A DNA stretch of 64,000 bases from Moraxella catarrhalis (GCF_001656295.1 NZ_LXHE01000017.1:1-64000); one strand, 5' to 3'; shown: positions 26,375 through 36,478, counted from the first letter of the stretch. Program-made: numbers and translations. The notes: generated by a model from the sequence alone, not told the origin.

Positions 26375-27437
26375 CAATATCACCTGCTTGGGCGGCAAGC
26401 TTTTCAGCGATACGCGCCGCTTTTCTTTCGGCAGCTGCTACCTCTTGTTCTTCGTCAAATTGATCATAAGCTTGAACGATTTTTTGAACCAAATGATGGC
26501 GCACCACATCTTTACTATCAAAGCGAGTGATATGAATTTCATCAATCTTGGATAAAATCTGCAAGGCTTGAGCTAAGCCAGATTTGTGACCGCGGGGTAA
26601 ATCAACTTGCGTCATATCGCCTGTAATTACCGCTCGAGAACCAAAACCCAAACGCGTCAGGAACATTTTCATCTGCTCTGGGGTGGTGTTCTGCGCTTCA
26701 TCAAGGATCACAAATGAATTATTCAGCGTCCGTCCGCGCATATAAGCAAGCGGCGCAACTTCAATGACTTGGCGTTCAAGTAATTTGCCAACCTTTTCAA
26801 AGCCTAGCATTTCATACAGTGCATCATATAAAGGGCGCAAATAAGGGTCGATTTTTTGAGTCAAATCACCCGGCAAAAATCCCAATTTCTCACCCGCCTC
26901 AACCGCTGGTCTGACCAGTAAAATTCGTTCGATCTCTCCGCGCTCAAGCATATCCACTGCACAGGCTACTGCTAGATAAGTCTTACCCGTACCCGCTGGA
27001 CCAACGCCAAAAGACACATCCGAAACTAAGATTTTTTTGACGTACTCTTGCTGATTATAGCCTCTTGGCGTGATCTTGCCTTTGCGTGTGCGCAAAGAGA
27101 TATCGGCATAGCTTTTGTCTTTTGAGTTGCTGCCATTTTTCTTGCCCAGAGTTTCATCATGATCACTATCACGCGATAAGCTGGATTGAACAATTAAATG
27201 AAGCTCTTCTCCACTAATATCATGCTGTTCGCCAGCAAGCTCCGCCAATTTATCAATGATGATTTCGGTGCGCTCAACAGGAGTAAGCTCACCTGTAATA
27301 ATAAACTGATCTTGTCGCTGAGTGATTTGGACCTCAAGTCGTTCCTGAATGTATTTGATATGCTTGTTATATTCGCCAAGCAAAGTGCGTAATTCATGCG
27401 TGTTTAGATTGGTTTGGATGGTGCGAGTGATGCTCAA
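26364..27437 (-). CDS. ybeZ: PhoH-like ATPase (YbeZ)
   Basis: P-loop ATPase of the PhoH family, thought to work with YbeY in RNA metabolism. Walker A GVGPAGTGKTYLAVA is near residue 145, VRPAVEAGEKLGFLPGDL near 177, and the Walker B region SFVILDEAQNTTPEQMKMFLTRLG near 243. The 357 residues include a typical N-terminal KH-like part. The start is a TTG at 27437 with an AAAGGA site seven bases upstream; no ATG or GTG fits the family N-terminus. It overlaps ybeY. Confidence 0.93.
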   Translation of the reverse strand: MSITRTIQTNLNTHELRTLLGEYNKHIKYIQERLEVQITQRQDQFIITGELTPVERTEIIIDKLAELAGEQHDISGEELHLIVQSSLSRDSDHDETLGKKNGSNSKDKSYADISLRTRKGKITPRGYNQQEYVKKILVSDVSFGVGPAGTGKTYLAVACAVDMLERGEIERILLVRPAVEAGEKLGFLPGDLTQKIDPYLRPLYDALYEMLGFEKVGKLLERQVIEVAPLAYMRGRTLNNSFVILDEAQNTTPEQMKMFLTRLGFGSRAVITGDMTQVDLPRGHKSGLAQALQILSKIDEIHITRFDSKDVVRHHLVQKIVQAYDQFDEEQEVAAAERKAARIAEKLAAQAGDIDAK

Positions 27438-27626
27438 AGAATATTCCTTTTATTGTGGCAAATACCTTGGCTGACAGTGATAAATTACAATCAAATAATC
27501 AACCAATTGCCATGTGATGAAATTAAACAACGCTTACATTGGGATTGTTAGCGATAAATTCAATCTTTTGAGTAGATTTTAGCGATCGTCTTTTTGGTGT
27601 ATCAAATAATTATGCTAAAATAATGA

Positions 27627-27651
27627 AAAGCAGTCAAATTTTGACTGCTTT
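27627..27651 (-). terminator. Terminator after accC
   Basis: aaagcagtcaaa (27627-27638) and tttgactgcttt (27640-27651) form a 12-bp stem almost without loop. On the minus strand it is followed by tcattatttt, a weak T tract. It lies 24 bp past the accC stop. Confidence 0.65.
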
Positions 27652-27674
27652 GTAACATATTGAAAAATGCCTAA

Positions 27675-29018
27675 TCACTGCGTTTTTAGCATATGACCTT
27701 CAAGATAATGAATATTTTGTGCCTCTTCACAAAATGCCTCATCTTGCAAGATGACATCTCGATGTAAAGGAATATTAGTTTTGATACCCTCAATAACCAG
27801 CTCATCTAAAGCGTGCAATGTCTTAGCAATGGCTTGTCGGCGAGTTTGGGCATGGCATATGAGCTTACCGATTAAAGAGTCATAGTAGCTTGGGATGGTA
27901 TATCCCTGATAAAGATGTGAATCAAAGCGAATCCCTGAACCACTTGGGGTAAATAAACGCTGAATTTGACCAGGTGATGGCATAAAAGTTTTTGGGTCTT
28001 CAGCATTAATACGGCATTCGATGGCATGACCTCGAATCGTAATTTCATCTTGATGATAGGATAAGCCATACCCTGCGGCGATTTTTAATTGTTCGACCAC
28101 GATATCGATGCCTGTAATCATCTCGGTTACGGGGTGTTCAACTTGTACACGGGTATTCATCTCAATAAAGAAAAATTCACCATTTTCGTATAAAAATTCA
28201 AAGGTGCCTGCACCACGATAACCGATTTTTTTACAGGCGTGAACACATGCTTCTAAAATTGGCGTACGAACCTCATCAGGAATATCTGGAGCGGGTGCTT
28301 CTTCAAGTACTTTTTGATGCCTGCGTTGTAATGAACAGTCTCGGTCAAATAAATGTAAAGCATTACCATCACCATCACCCAACACCTGTACCTCAACATG
28401 GCGAGGATTTTTTAAAAAACGCTCCATGTAGACGGTATCATCACCAAAGGCATTTTGAGCTTCGGTTTTGGCGGCTTGAACTTGGTTTAATAGCTCTTCA
28501 AAACGCTCAACAACACGCATACCACGTCCACCGCCACCGGCTGCAGCTTTGACAATCAATGGAAAGCCAATTTCACGGGCTTGCTCTTCAGCATTACCTA
28601 AAGTGATTGCACCGATAGAACCTGGTACAGTTGGTACGCCAGCTTCTTTCATGGCATTGATTGCAGAAACTTTATTGCCCATTAATCGAATGTGCTCTGG
28701 GTGCGGACCGACAAAAGTCAAGCCTGCTTCTTCGACCCGTTCGGCAAATTCAGCATTTTCTGACAAAAATCCATATCCAGGATGAATGGCATCAGCTGCG
28801 GTAATCTCAGCTGCAGCCAGCAGGGCATTAATATCCAAATAACTTTGAGAGGAGGGTGCATTACCGATACATACCGCTTCATCAACAAAGCGTAAGTGCA
28901 TCAAGTCTTTATCAGCAGTAGAGTAAACGCCTACTGTCGCAATACCCAATTGCTTGCACGCACGAACGATGCGTAGAGCAATCTCGCCACGGTTTGCAAT
29001 GAGAAGTTTTTTAATCAT
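27675..29018 (-). CDS. accC: Acetyl-CoA carboxylase, biotin carboxylase subunit
   Basis: Carboxylates the biotin on BCCP with bicarbonate and ATP, the first half of malonyl-CoA synthesis. The ATP-grasp glycine loop [14 protein letters not shown] is near residue 159, [34 protein letters not shown] follows near 209, and the active-site [20 protein letters not shown] is near 288. The length of 447 matches E. coli. AGGAAG precedes the ATG. The gene follows accB by 12 bp, the usual accBC operon, ended by a terminator. Confidence 0.97.
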   Translation of the reverse strand: MIKKLLIANRGEIALRIVRACKQLGIATVGVYSTADKDLMHLRFVDEAVCIGNAPSSQSYLDINALLAAAEITAADAIHPGYGFLSENAEFAERVEEAGLTFVGPHPEHIRLMGNKVSAINAMKEAGVPTVPGSIGAITLGNAEEQAREIGFPLIVKAAAGGGGRGMRVVERFEELLNQVQAAKTEAQNAFGDDTVYMERFLKNPRHVEVQVLGDGDGNALHLFDRDCSLQRRHQKVLEEAPAPDIPDEVRTPILEACVHACKKIGYRGAGTFEFLYENGEFFFIEMNTRVQVEHPVTEMITGIDIVVEQLKIAAGYGLSYHQDEITIRGHAIECRINAEDPKTFMPSPGQIQRLFTPSGSGIRFDSHLYQGYTIPSYYDSLIGKLICHAQTRRQAIAKTLHALDELVIEGIKTNIPLHRDVILQDEAFCEEAQNIHYLEGHMLKTQ

Positions 29019-29030
29019 AGTGTCTTCCTG

Positions 29031-29453
29031 TTAGGCTTTGTAGCGAATGACAGGCTGACCAAATTCGACCACTTCGGCATTCTTAACCAAGATTTCTTCA
29101 ATAATACCGCTTTGGGTAGCTTCTAAAGGATTCATGATTTTCATGGCTTCGATGATACCAAGCGTATCGCCAGCCTCAACTTTTTGACCCACTTTGACAA
29201 AAGGAGGGTCATTAGGGCTGGGTGCTGAATAAAAGACGCCAACCATGGGCGAAGTTTCAAGCTGACCACTTGGCTTGACGGCAACAGGCATGGTGGCTGA
29301 AGGTGTTGCCGAAACAACTTGGGTGGTAGCGACTGTCTGCACGGCGGTATTACGAGTAAGGCTGATGTATTTGTCATCATGACCATATTCCAAATTTAAC
29401 AGATCTTTTTCTTCCATCAGATCTACCAGTTCACGAATTTTTTTGATGTCCAT
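29031..29453 (-). CDS. accB: Biotin carboxyl carrier protein of acetyl-CoA carboxylase
   Basis: Carries biotin between the carboxylase and transferase subunits. The biotinylated Lys is in [10 protein letters not shown] near residue 106. The N-terminal [22 protein letters not shown] is typical, followed by an Ala/Pro/Thr-rich linker (residues 35-60) and the biotinyl domain with [17 protein letters not shown], including the thumb characteristic of true BCCP. The start at 29453 is set by AAAGGTG six bases upstream, giving 140 residues; the frame extends further but with hydrophobic sequence foreign to the family. Confidence 0.96.
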   Translation of the reverse strand: MDIKKIRELVDLMEEKDLLNLEYGHDDKYISLTRNTAVQTVATTQVVSATPSATMPVAVKPSGQLETSPMVGVFYSAPSPNDPPFVKVGQKVEAGDTLGIIEAMKIMNPLEATQSGIIEEILVKNAEVVEFGQPVIRYKA

Positions 29454-29644
29454 CAGCATCACCTTTAATATGAATGTTAATACAAAACCAACCACCAGCT
29501 GATATGCTAAAGCGAGCAAAGAAATACAATCAGTAAATCAGCTTGCGCGATTGCTAAAATTATCTTTATATAGTGTACATTCGTTTTATTTTATTGCAAG
29601 TGTTTTTTGTCATATTTTGTACAATTTGGCAAACTGATGCGTGC

Positions 29645-30280
29645 TTAAGTAAATTTGGGCGCAGTATAAGCCGATGTATCATCCATCCAACTGGGCTTGA
29701 CCCATTTTTGAGATTCGCTAAACTGATAATTTGCCATTTTTGTCAGCAGTGCAGGGATGTTATCAGCCACACAAATCAAATCAATGTTTGAAATGGGCAT
29801 AAATCCTGCCTCTGCCGTCTGCTCAAGTAGCTTAAGAAAAGGATTAAAAAACCCGTCAATGTTAAGAACGCCGATCGGCTTGGCGTGCTGACGCAATTGT
29901 GCCAGTGATACGACCTCAAAAAGCTCTTCATAGGTACCAATACCACCAGGAAGAGCAATAAAAGCATCTGCTAAGGATATCATCTTTAGTTTGCGACTTG
30001 CCATATCTTCTGTGATGATCAGCTCGCTTAGGCCATGATGAGCGACTTCTTTATCCCTCAAAAATCTGGGAATGACGCCGATGCTTTTGCCGCCATGTGC
30101 GATGATGCTGTCTGCAATGGTCCCCATCAAGCCGACATTGCCACCACCATACACCAAAGTGATACCATGCTCCGCCAAGGCTTCACCCAAGCTCTGGGCG
30201 GCATGATAATAAGCAGGTGTATCGCCAAAGTTTGAACCGCAATACACGACCATGTGCGCAAATTTGTCTTGGTAATTCAT
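29645..30280 (-). CDS. LOG-family nucleotide phosphoribohydrolase-like protein
   Basis: TIGR00730/LOG-family protein of 211 residues, related to enzymes that release free base from nucleoside monophosphates (cytokinin-activating LOG in plants, PpnN-like roles in bacteria). VVYCGSNFG near residue 12, TLVYGGGNVGLMGTIADS near 40 and the PGGIGTYEELFEVVSLAQL motif near 117 are the conserved phosphate-binding and catalytic blocks. It follows rnd by eight bases, the last gene of the ybaB-recR-rnd run. Confidence 0.9.
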   Translation of the reverse strand: MNYQDKFAHMVVYCGSNFGDTPAYYHAAQSLGEALAEHGITLVYGGGNVGLMGTIADSIIAHGGKSIGVIPRFLRDKEVAHHGLSELIITEDMASRKLKMISLADAFIALPGGIGTYEELFEVVSLAQLRQHAKPIGVLNIDGFFNPFLKLLEQTAEAGFMPISNIDLICVADNIPALLTKMANYQFSESQKWVKPSWMDDTSAYTAPKFT

Positions 30281-30288
30281 GTTTATGA

Positions 30289-31512
30289 TCAGTAATTATA
30301 TTCAGGTGTATTTAAAACTTCTAAAATATGTGCTTTATAAGGTCTTAACGTCGGTAAAATGCCGTTTACGATCAAATCCTTACGATAACCTAGTAATTCT
30401 GGCGGTAACTCTTCGACCAAGCCATCATAAGCAACCAAGAGCAATAAGTCATTTATCCAACGATTTTTTAATAATAAATTGGAGGGAATGTGATGGCTTT
30501 GACTGTAAGTATTAATCACATCATTTAAGTCGTTCTTAAAAGGCTTGGCTTTACTGTGATAAGTCGGCGGTGGCAACGGTGGCAGTGCGTCTTCATTGGC
30601 GCTTTTGACTTGACTGATAATACGCACGATTTCATCACCATAGCGCCTTAATACAGCTCGGTTAATGGTCGTGCGAGCCAAAAGCTTGATGCTATCAGGC
30701 ATCTCTTGGACAATTTCTCTGAGTGCTTGTTTACCGATAATAAAGCTTCTAGGCTCATTGGTTGCTCGTGCCAAAGCTTCGCGCCAGATGGTCAGCTGCT
30801 GAAGCACACCCAATTGACGGCGATTATAAATCGGCGCTAATAAGTCTAAATACAATATCTCATCGGGCTGATTTTGAATGGCATGTAATTCACGAGCATA
30901 GTGGCGACTGTCTTCGATGACGCACTCTAGGATTTTACGATTGCTGAGTTCTGCCTTGACGGCTTCATACAGTTTGAGCAGGTAGCGCACGTCATTGGCA
31001 GCATAAGTTTCTTGTTCATAAGACAAAGGTCGCGCTAGCCAATTTGATTGACTTTCGCCTTTATCAATCTCAATGCCCAATATCTCATTGATGGCTTGGC
31101 TATAGCCTGCTTGCAATTTACCTGATAAATACGCCACACCAATTTGCACATCAAACACATTTGTCAGTGGCGGACATTTGGCAAGTAAATAAAAAATCCC
31201 CAAATCTTCACCACAGGCGTACCACACCATCGTCGGCACTTCAGCAAGCGCTTGCCAAAATTCAGTCAAATCAAGCTTAGGGGCATCAATCAAATAAATT
31301 GCACTGCCAGTATTGATTTGTATCAGTGCCAAAATTGGATAGTAGGTGGTTCGTTTGATAAATTCAGTATCAAGTGCGACCACATCGCTCGCATCAATCT
31401 CATCGATCAAAGCGTATAATTCATCATCAGTGCGCACCCATAGCGTGGGCAAATCATCACAAGCCGTTTGATCGATTGTAAATTTTGGGAACTCGAAAGT
31501 TGGTGTCGTCAT
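30289..31512 (-). CDS. rnd: Ribonuclease D
   Basis: 3'-5' exoribonuclease that trims tRNA precursors and other structured RNAs. The DEDD exonuclease domain has VVALDTEFIKRTTYYP near residue 44, with Asp and Glu metal ligands, WYACGEDLGIFYLL near 97, and YAANDVRYLLKLYEA near 172. An HRDC domain follows from about 220. The 407 residues are slightly longer than E. coli (375). Spacing of eight bases to recR on one side and the LOG gene on the other indicates one operon. Confidence 0.93.
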   Translation of the reverse strand: MTTPTFEFPKFTIDQTACDDLPTLWVRTDDELYALIDEIDASDVVALDTEFIKRTTYYPILALIQINTGSAIYLIDAPKLDLTEFWQALAEVPTMVWYACGEDLGIFYLLAKCPPLTNVFDVQIGVAYLSGKLQAGYSQAINEILGIEIDKGESQSNWLARPLSYEQETYAANDVRYLLKLYEAVKAELSNRKILECVIEDSRHYARELHAIQNQPDEILYLDLLAPIYNRRQLGVLQQLTIWREALARATNEPRSFIIGKQALREIVQEMPDSIKLLARTTINRAVLRRYGDEIVRIISQVKSANEDALPPLPPPTYHSKAKPFKNDLNDVINTYSQSHHIPSNLLLKNRWINDLLLLVAYDGLVEELPPELLGYRKDLIVNGILPTLRPYKAHILEVLNTPEYNY

Positions 31513-31520
31513 AATTGTAA

Positions 31521-32114
31521 TTATATATTGCCGCGATTTTGTAGCGCTTGATGAAGGGTGATGCTATCCACATATTCAAGTTCACCGCCCATAGGGATGC
31601 CCTGAGCAAGACGGGTGATCTTGGGCACATGGGCACGGATGGCATCATGAATAAAAAAAGCGGTCGTTTGACCTTCGACTGTGGCGCCAGTGGCTAAGAT
31701 GACTTCATGAATCGGCTCATGTCTGACACGATGAACCAATTGATCAATGTGTAAATCACTGGCATTGATGCCATCGATGGGCGATAAATGTCCGCCTAAC
31801 ACAAAATATTTACCACGATAAGCGCCGCTTTGCTCAATTGCCATCACATCTGAGGCGCTCTCAACGACACATAGTAGCCCATCATCACGGCGATGATCCA
31901 AGCAAATTGGGCAAATCTCATCATCACTAAAGGAGTGACACTGCAAGCATTCTTTAATGTCGTGCATCGCAGTCTCAAGTGCAGCCGCCAAAGATAATCC
32001 TTGGGTGCGTTTTTTGGTCAAAAGTTGTAGTGCCATTCGCTGAGCTGATTTTTGTCCCACACTTGGCAAGACTTGTAGCTCTTTGATGAGTTTATCCAGT
32101 TTTGGGGTGAGCAT
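31521..32114 (-). CDS. recR: Recombination protein RecR
   Basis: Works with RecF and RecO to load RecA at gaps. The N-terminal helix-hairpin-helix [17 protein letters not shown] is at residues 16-32, the zinc finger is C-x2-C about 57-72 ([18 protein letters not shown]), and the Toprim domain starts [14 protein letters not shown] near 80. The C-terminal Walker B-like end is normal. Length 197. It begins immediately before the ybaB stop (no gap), the widespread ybaB-recR pair; dnaX, often the third partner, is not here. Confidence 0.96.
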   Translation of the reverse strand: MLTPKLDKLIKELQVLPSVGQKSAQRMALQLLTKKRTQGLSLAAALETAMHDIKECLQCHSFSDDEICPICLDHRRDDGLLCVVESASDVMAIEQSGAYRGKYFVLGGHLSPIDGINASDLHIDQLVHRVRHEPIHEVILATGATVEGQTTAFFIHDAIRAHVPKITRLAQGIPMGGELEYVDSITLHQALQNRGNI

Positions 32115-32447
32115 TTAGCCAAACAAGCCTTTCATGCTAGGTGGCAGACCCATGCCAGTTGTCGCACCAGCCATCACCTCTTCATACAATTCATCTGCTT
32201 GACGCACCGCATCATTGATCGCTGCAGCTACCAAATCTTCGATCATGTCAGGCTCATCATCCATAAGATTTGGGTCAATGGATAAGCGCTTAACCACATG
32301 GCGACCTGTCATGGTAACTTTGACCAAGCCATTGCCTGCTTCGCCTTGTACTTCCTTGGTTGCAAGAGTTGCTTTGGCGGCTTCAACATTTTTCTCAACT
32401 TGTTTTTGCATGGCTTGGGCTTGTTGCATTAATGCTTGAATATTCAT
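32115..32447 (-). CDS. ybaB: YbaB/EbfC nucleoid-associated protein
   Basis: Small dimeric DNA-binding protein of 110 residues. [19 protein letters not shown] at the start forms the long helix; [20 protein letters not shown] near 38 and [17 protein letters not shown] near 72 are conserved. The start at 32447 is chosen by AGGAAG seven bases upstream; sequence further upstream in frame is hydrophobic and not family-like. It heads the ybaB-recR-rnd-LOG operon. Confidence 0.94.
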   Translation of the reverse strand: MNIQALMQQAQAMQKQVEKNVEAAKATLATKEVQGEAGNGLVKVTMTGRHVVKRLSIDPNLMDDEPDMIEDLVAAAINDAVRQADELYEEVMAGATTGMGLPPSMKGLFG

Positions 32448-32570
32448 GGGCAATCTTCCTAGTGATATAGATAATTGACACATTATAGCATATAATTTGA
32501 GTGATAAAAATGCAAGAAAATCCAAACTCAGCAATTCATGATTAAGGGATATTATGCCATAAACATAAAA

Positions 32571-32601
32571 TTAGCCCAACTTGTCAAACAAATTGGGCTA
32601 A
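32571..32601 (-). terminator. Terminator after nrdA
   Basis: ttagcccaa (32571-32579) and ttgggctaa (32593-32601) pair over 9 bp, followed on the minus strand by ttttatgttt. It lies three bases past the nrdA stop. Confidence 0.7.
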
Positions 32602-32604
32602 CTC

Positions 32605-34881
32605 TCAAAGCTTACACGCACCACCTGCACAACCATCGTCCAAGTCACCTTGGGCATCATCAGCACCATCACGAGTATTATGGTAATACAAGGTTTTGAC
32701 GCCAAATTTATAAGCGGTTAGCAGATCTTGAATCAGCACTTTCATCGGTACTTTGCCACCTTCAAACTTGGTCGGATCATAATTGGTGTTGGCAGAGATG
32801 GACTGATCAATGAATTTTTGCATGATTCCAACCAAACGCAGATAGCCATTATTATCAGGAATATTCCAAAGCAGTTCATATTGACTTGCCAAGCGTTCAA
32901 TCTCAGGCACGACTTGCTTTAAAATACCATCTTTAGACGCTTTGATGGATACCAAACCACGCGGCGGTTCAATGCCGTTGGTTGCGTTGGCAATCTGAGA
33001 GCTGGTCTCTGATGGCATCAAGGCGGATAGGGTAGAGTTACGCAAACCGTAGGCTTTGATATTTGTGCGTAGACTCTCCCAATCAAAATGCAAAGGTTCG
33101 GTACAAATGCTGTCCAAATCCTTTTTGTAGGTATCAATGGGCAAAATGCCTTGGCTGTAGGTGGTTTGATCAAACCAAGGGCAAGCACCTTGTTCTTTGG
33201 CGAGTTTGTTTGATGCTTTGAGCAAATAATATTGCAGTGCCTCAAAGGTACGATGGGTTAAACCAAGTGCCGCTGCATCGGAGTAACGGGTGCCATTTTT
33301 TGCCAAATAATACGCATAATTAATTACGCCAACGCCCAAAGTGCGACGATTCATACTGCCTTTTTTGGCGGCGATGACAGGGTAGTCTTGATAATCAAGC
33401 AACGCATCAAGCGCACGAACGATCAGCTCAGCAGGCTCTTCGATATCAGATAATTCTTCGATCTTACCTAAATTAATCGCTGATAAAGTACACAGGGCGA
33501 TCTCGCCTTTTTCATCATTAATGTTATCCAAAGGCGCTGTCGGTAGGGCAATCTCCATGCACAAATTAGATTGGCGAATCGGCGCGACCGTCGGATCAAA
33601 GGGGCTATGTGTGTTGCAGTGGTCAACATTTTGAATATAAATACGGCCTGTGCTTGCTCTTTCTTGCAGCATTAGGCTGAATAAATCACGGGCAGGCACT
33701 TTACGCTTGCGGATGCTCTCATCGGCTTCATATTGGGTATATAATCGCTCGAAAGTTTCTTGATCGGCAAAGAATGCTTCATAAAGCCCTGGTACATCTG
33801 AGGGTGAAAATAAAGTAATATCAGTGCCTTTAATTAATCTGGCGTACATGGTTTTATTAATCTGTACGCCATAATCCATATGACGCACTCGGTTATCTTC
33901 AACACCACGATTATTTTTTAGCACCAATAAGCTTTCAACTTCCAAATGCCAAATTGGGTAAAATAAAGTCGCTGCACCGCCACGAACACCGCCTTGAGAA
34001 CATGATTTAACGGCAGCTTGGAACATTTTGAAAAATGGAATGCAGCCTGTGTGCTGAGCTTCGCCGCCACGAATTGGGCTGCCAAGCGCACGGATAGCAC
34101 CAGCATTGACACCAATACCAGCACGCTGTGAGACATAACGCACAATGGCAGACGTGGTGGCATTGATGCTATCAAGATTATCACCGCATTCAATCAAAAC
34201 GCATGAACTAAACTGACGCGTCGGCGTACGCACGCCAGACATGATCGGTGTGGGTAGCGAGATATAAAAATTTGAGGTAGCATCATAAAAACGCTTGATA
34301 TAGTCAAGACGCTCAGCCTGATCGTAGCCTGCAAATAAACACATGCCAACCAACATATATAAAAATTGAGGGCTTTCATAAACGCGCTTGGTGACACGAT
34401 CTTGTACCAAATATTTACCCATCATTTGCTCAACGGCAGCATAGGCTAGGTTCATGTCACGGCTATGATCAATATAATCATTTAGCTCATTAAACTCATC
34501 AATGCTGTAATCTGCCAAAATGTGCTGATCATATTTGCCTTGTTCGGTGAGATGCTTAACATGAGCATAAAGATGTGGTGGCTCAAACTCTCCATAAGCA
34601 ATCTTACGCAGGTGAAAAATTGCCAAACGAGCTGCCAAATACTGATAATCTGGCGTTTCTACCGAAATCAGGTCAGCGGCGGCTTTGATGATGGTTTCGT
34701 GAATGTCACGGGTGCGAATTCCCTCATAAAATTGAATATGAGATTTTAGCTCAACTTGAGAAACAGACACATTATTTAAGTCTTCAGCAGCCCAAGCAAT
34801 GACTCGGTGAATTTTATCAAGATTAATGGGTTCAAGGCGACCATCTCTCTTGGTAACTTTAATTTGATCAATATGTGTCAT
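32605..34881 (-). CDS. nrdA: Class Ia ribonucleotide reductase, alpha subunit
   Basis: Reduces ribonucleoside diphosphates to deoxy forms using a radical from NrdB. The N-terminal ATP cone begins IKVTKRDGRLEPINLDKIHR near residue 6 and should give dATP feedback inhibition. QFSSCVLIECGDNLDSI near 222 has the substrate-site Cys, SNLCMEIALPTAP near 437 holds the catalytic N-x-C-x-E, and the mobile C-terminus CAGGACKL carries the redox-shuttle cysteines. The 758-residue form starts at 34881 after GGAG. nrdB, normally next door, is absent and the gene is ended by its own terminator. An NrdR-type box stands about 120 bp upstream. Confidence 0.96.
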   Translation of the reverse strand: MTHIDQIKVTKRDGRLEPINLDKIHRVIAWAAEDLNNVSVSQVELKSHIQFYEGIRTRDIHETIIKAAADLISVETPDYQYLAARLAIFHLRKIAYGEFEPPHLYAHVKHLTEQGKYDQHILADYSIDEFNELNDYIDHSRDMNLAYAAVEQMMGKYLVQDRVTKRVYESPQFLYMLVGMCLFAGYDQAERLDYIKRFYDATSNFYISLPTPIMSGVRTPTRQFSSCVLIECGDNLDSINATTSAIVRYVSQRAGIGVNAGAIRALGSPIRGGEAQHTGCIPFFKMFQAAVKSCSQGGVRGGAATLFYPIWHLEVESLLVLKNNRGVEDNRVRHMDYGVQINKTMYARLIKGTDITLFSPSDVPGLYEAFFADQETFERLYTQYEADESIRKRKVPARDLFSLMLQERASTGRIYIQNVDHCNTHSPFDPTVAPIRQSNLCMEIALPTAPLDNINDEKGEIALCTLSAINLGKIEELSDIEEPAELIVRALDALLDYQDYPVIAAKKGSMNRRTLGVGVINYAYYLAKNGTRYSDAAALGLTHRTFEALQYYLLKASNKLAKEQGACPWFDQTTYSQGILPIDTYKKDLDSICTEPLHFDWESLRTNIKAYGLRNSTLSALMPSETSSQIANATNGIEPPRGLVSIKASKDGILKQVVPEIERLASQYELLWNIPDNNGYLRLVGIMQKFIDQSISANTNYDPTKFEGGKVPMKVLIQDLLTAYKFGVKTLYYHNTRDGADDAQGDLDDGCAGGACKL

Positions 34882-34999
34882 TATTGCTCCAAAGTTTTTT
34901 ATGCAGTTTTGCCAAGTGGATTTTTGGCATATACACGCAATGTAGTAAGAAAATGAGTCAGTATAGTCCAATAAGGCTTATCAGCTGTTTTGGCAGGTT

Positions 35000-35019
35000 A
35001 TACACTATATCTAGTGTAT
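35000..35019 (-). promoter_or_regulatory. NrdR box upstream of nrdA
   Basis: acactatatctagtgt (35002-35017) matches the NrdR consensus acaCwAtATaTwGtgt at all but one position, and its palindrome extends to 8-bp arms. It lies 121 bp before the nrdA start. A second box at the usual three-turn distance is not clear. NrdR is a repressor of ribonucleotide reductase genes across bacteria; its action here is inferred. Confidence 0.75.
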
Positions 35020-35291
35020 GGATGGTTGTGAGGCAACAATATAGCCTATTTTTTGTTAAAATAAAAGATTGATTATTTAAAAAATTTGTGATTCAAAATG
35101 GCTGTTCTTGTATAATACTAGGCAAATCAAAGCGTTGCTTCATAAAAGCTCTGTCAACTTTTTTTGTAACCGAATCATGAATAATTTTTATGATAAATTT
35201 TATAAAAATAACAATGTTTATAAATCAGTTTATTCAAATGGCTTTGTCATAAAATCATCATAAATGTGTGCTAATGAAAAAATTAAAACAC

Positions 35292-35316
35292 AAAAAAAGC
35301 CGCCCAATGGCAGCTT
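35292..35316 (-). terminator. rluB terminator
   Basis: On the minus strand aagctgcc-attg-ggcggctt forms an 8-bp stem with one mismatch, followed by seven T residues, 31 bp past the rluB stop. Confidence 0.8.
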
Positions 35317-35346
35317 TATGTTTTATCAATAATTTAGAATAACTAA

Positions 35347-36300
35347 TTAAATTTGCGTAAATTTAGCGGTTTTTAGATTTGGGGTGCGTTTTTTACGCTC
35401 TTCACGGCGCTCATAAGCTTCATGCTTTTGGCGGCGGACTTCGCGAGATTTTAAAGGTTTTTTATGAATACGCGCCTGCTTTTCTTTGGCGGCAGTATTT
35501 AAGCCGGTACCCTGACGCTGACGCAGACCTACAGACTCGACAAGTTTGCCAATATCTTTGGCGTCAAGCTCAATAAAACGACCTGTGCGCAGCTCTTTGG
35601 GCAAGATGACCGTACTATATCTTGTACGAATCAGGCGAGATACTTTTAGCTCTTGGCTTTCAAACATTCGGCGAACTTCACGCTTGCGACCTTCTTTGAT
35701 GGTGACGTGATACCATTTATTGACGCCGGTACCGCCGCCTTCTTTGATATCATCAAATTTAGCCATGCCATCTTCAAGCGCCACGCCTTGAGTTAGCTGA
35801 CTGGCAATTTGCGGTGTGACTTCGCCCAGCACTCGCACCGCATATTCTCTGACCACTTCATTTGAAGGGTGCATCAAGCGATGCGCAAGTTCTCCATCAT
35901 TGGTGAATAGCAGCAGGCCTGATGAATTGATATCTAACCGACCCACCATCACCCAGCGATCACCGGTAAGCTTAGGCAGACGATCAAATACAGTAGGGCG
36001 ACCTTCAGGATCAGACGCTGAACAAATCTCGCCTTCAGGCTTATAATAGGCAATGACGCGGCGGCGTTTTTCACGCTCGGCTTTTAGGCGTACCAAGCGA
36101 CCATCGACGCGTATCTCGTCAGTTAGGATAGCTCTATCGCCCAATGTGGCGACTTTGCCATTGATTGAGATGCGACCAGCTTTGATGACTTCTTCAAGTC
36201 CGCGGCGTGAGCCCAGACCCATTCTAGCGAGTAGTTTTTGTAGTTTTTCACCCACAGGCTTTTCTAGCTCAGCTGTGGTTTGTATGGTTGGGTTATTCAT
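35347..36300 (-). CDS. rluB: 23S rRNA pseudouridine(2605) synthase RluB
   Basis: RsuA/RluB-family pseudouridine synthase. The N-terminal S4 RNA-binding domain is at residues 16-75 (KLLARMGLGSRRGLEEVIKAG). The catalytic domain has GRPTVFDRLPKL near 102 and the catalytic Asp in VGRLDINSSGLLLFTNDGEL near 120; EGRKREVRRMFES near 202 is a family mark. The C-terminal 65 residues are Lys/Arg-rich and probably bind RNA. RluB is favoured over RluE/RsuA because of the S4 domain, the basic tail and the scpA-scpB neighbours, a conserved arrangement. It is 178 bp after scpB and likely has some promoter of its own. Confidence 0.9.
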   Translation of the reverse strand: MNNPTIQTTAELEKPVGEKLQKLLARMGLGSRRGLEEVIKAGRISINGKVATLGDRAILTDEIRVDGRLVRLKAEREKRRRVIAYYKPEGEICSASDPEGRPTVFDRLPKLTGDRWVMVGRLDINSSGLLLFTNDGELAHRLMHPSNEVVREYAVRVLGEVTPQIASQLTQGVALEDGMAKFDDIKEGGGTGVNKWYHVTIKEGRKREVRRMFESQELKVSRLIRTRYSTVILPKELRTGRFIELDAKDIGKLVESVGLRQRQGTGLNTAAKEKQARIHKKPLKSREVRRQKHEAYERREERKKRTPNLKTAKFTQI

Positions 36301-36478
36301 AAAAAATTCCAGAAAATTGGTTATAACATTATCTCAATGTGAAATATAATCGGTTCAATGATCAATGAACCTAAGTAACATTGCCCATTTAAGACGATTT
36401 GATTACCAGCTCGATAAATCGGCTACTAAACTTGCCATCATACGTGATTTATCTCATTTTGACAAGTTAATTATAAAT

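Larger units (their letters stand above)
34882..35346. other. 465-bp gene-free stretch: nrdA control region and an orphan promoter
   Basis: The part next to nrdA should hold its promoter and the NrdR box. Around 35111-35116 the plus strand has TATAAT (cttgtataatacta) pointing away from nrdA toward the antisense side of rluB; the -35 (ttgtga, 35085-35090) is 20 bp off, so the match is imperfect. No reading frame of note follows. The AT-rich stretch 35160-35290 shows no recognised feature, then comes the rluB terminator. Confidence 0.5.

Noticed and set aside
35036-35051. Second NrdR box near the strong one
   Set aside because: acaatatagcctattt keeps only the left half of the consensus; support is too weak.
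36352-36371. ggttca...tgaacc hairpin between scpB and rluB, reminiscent of a tRNA T arm
   Set aside because: No acceptor, D or anticodon stem can be built around it; it is a six-bp chance or minor hairpin.
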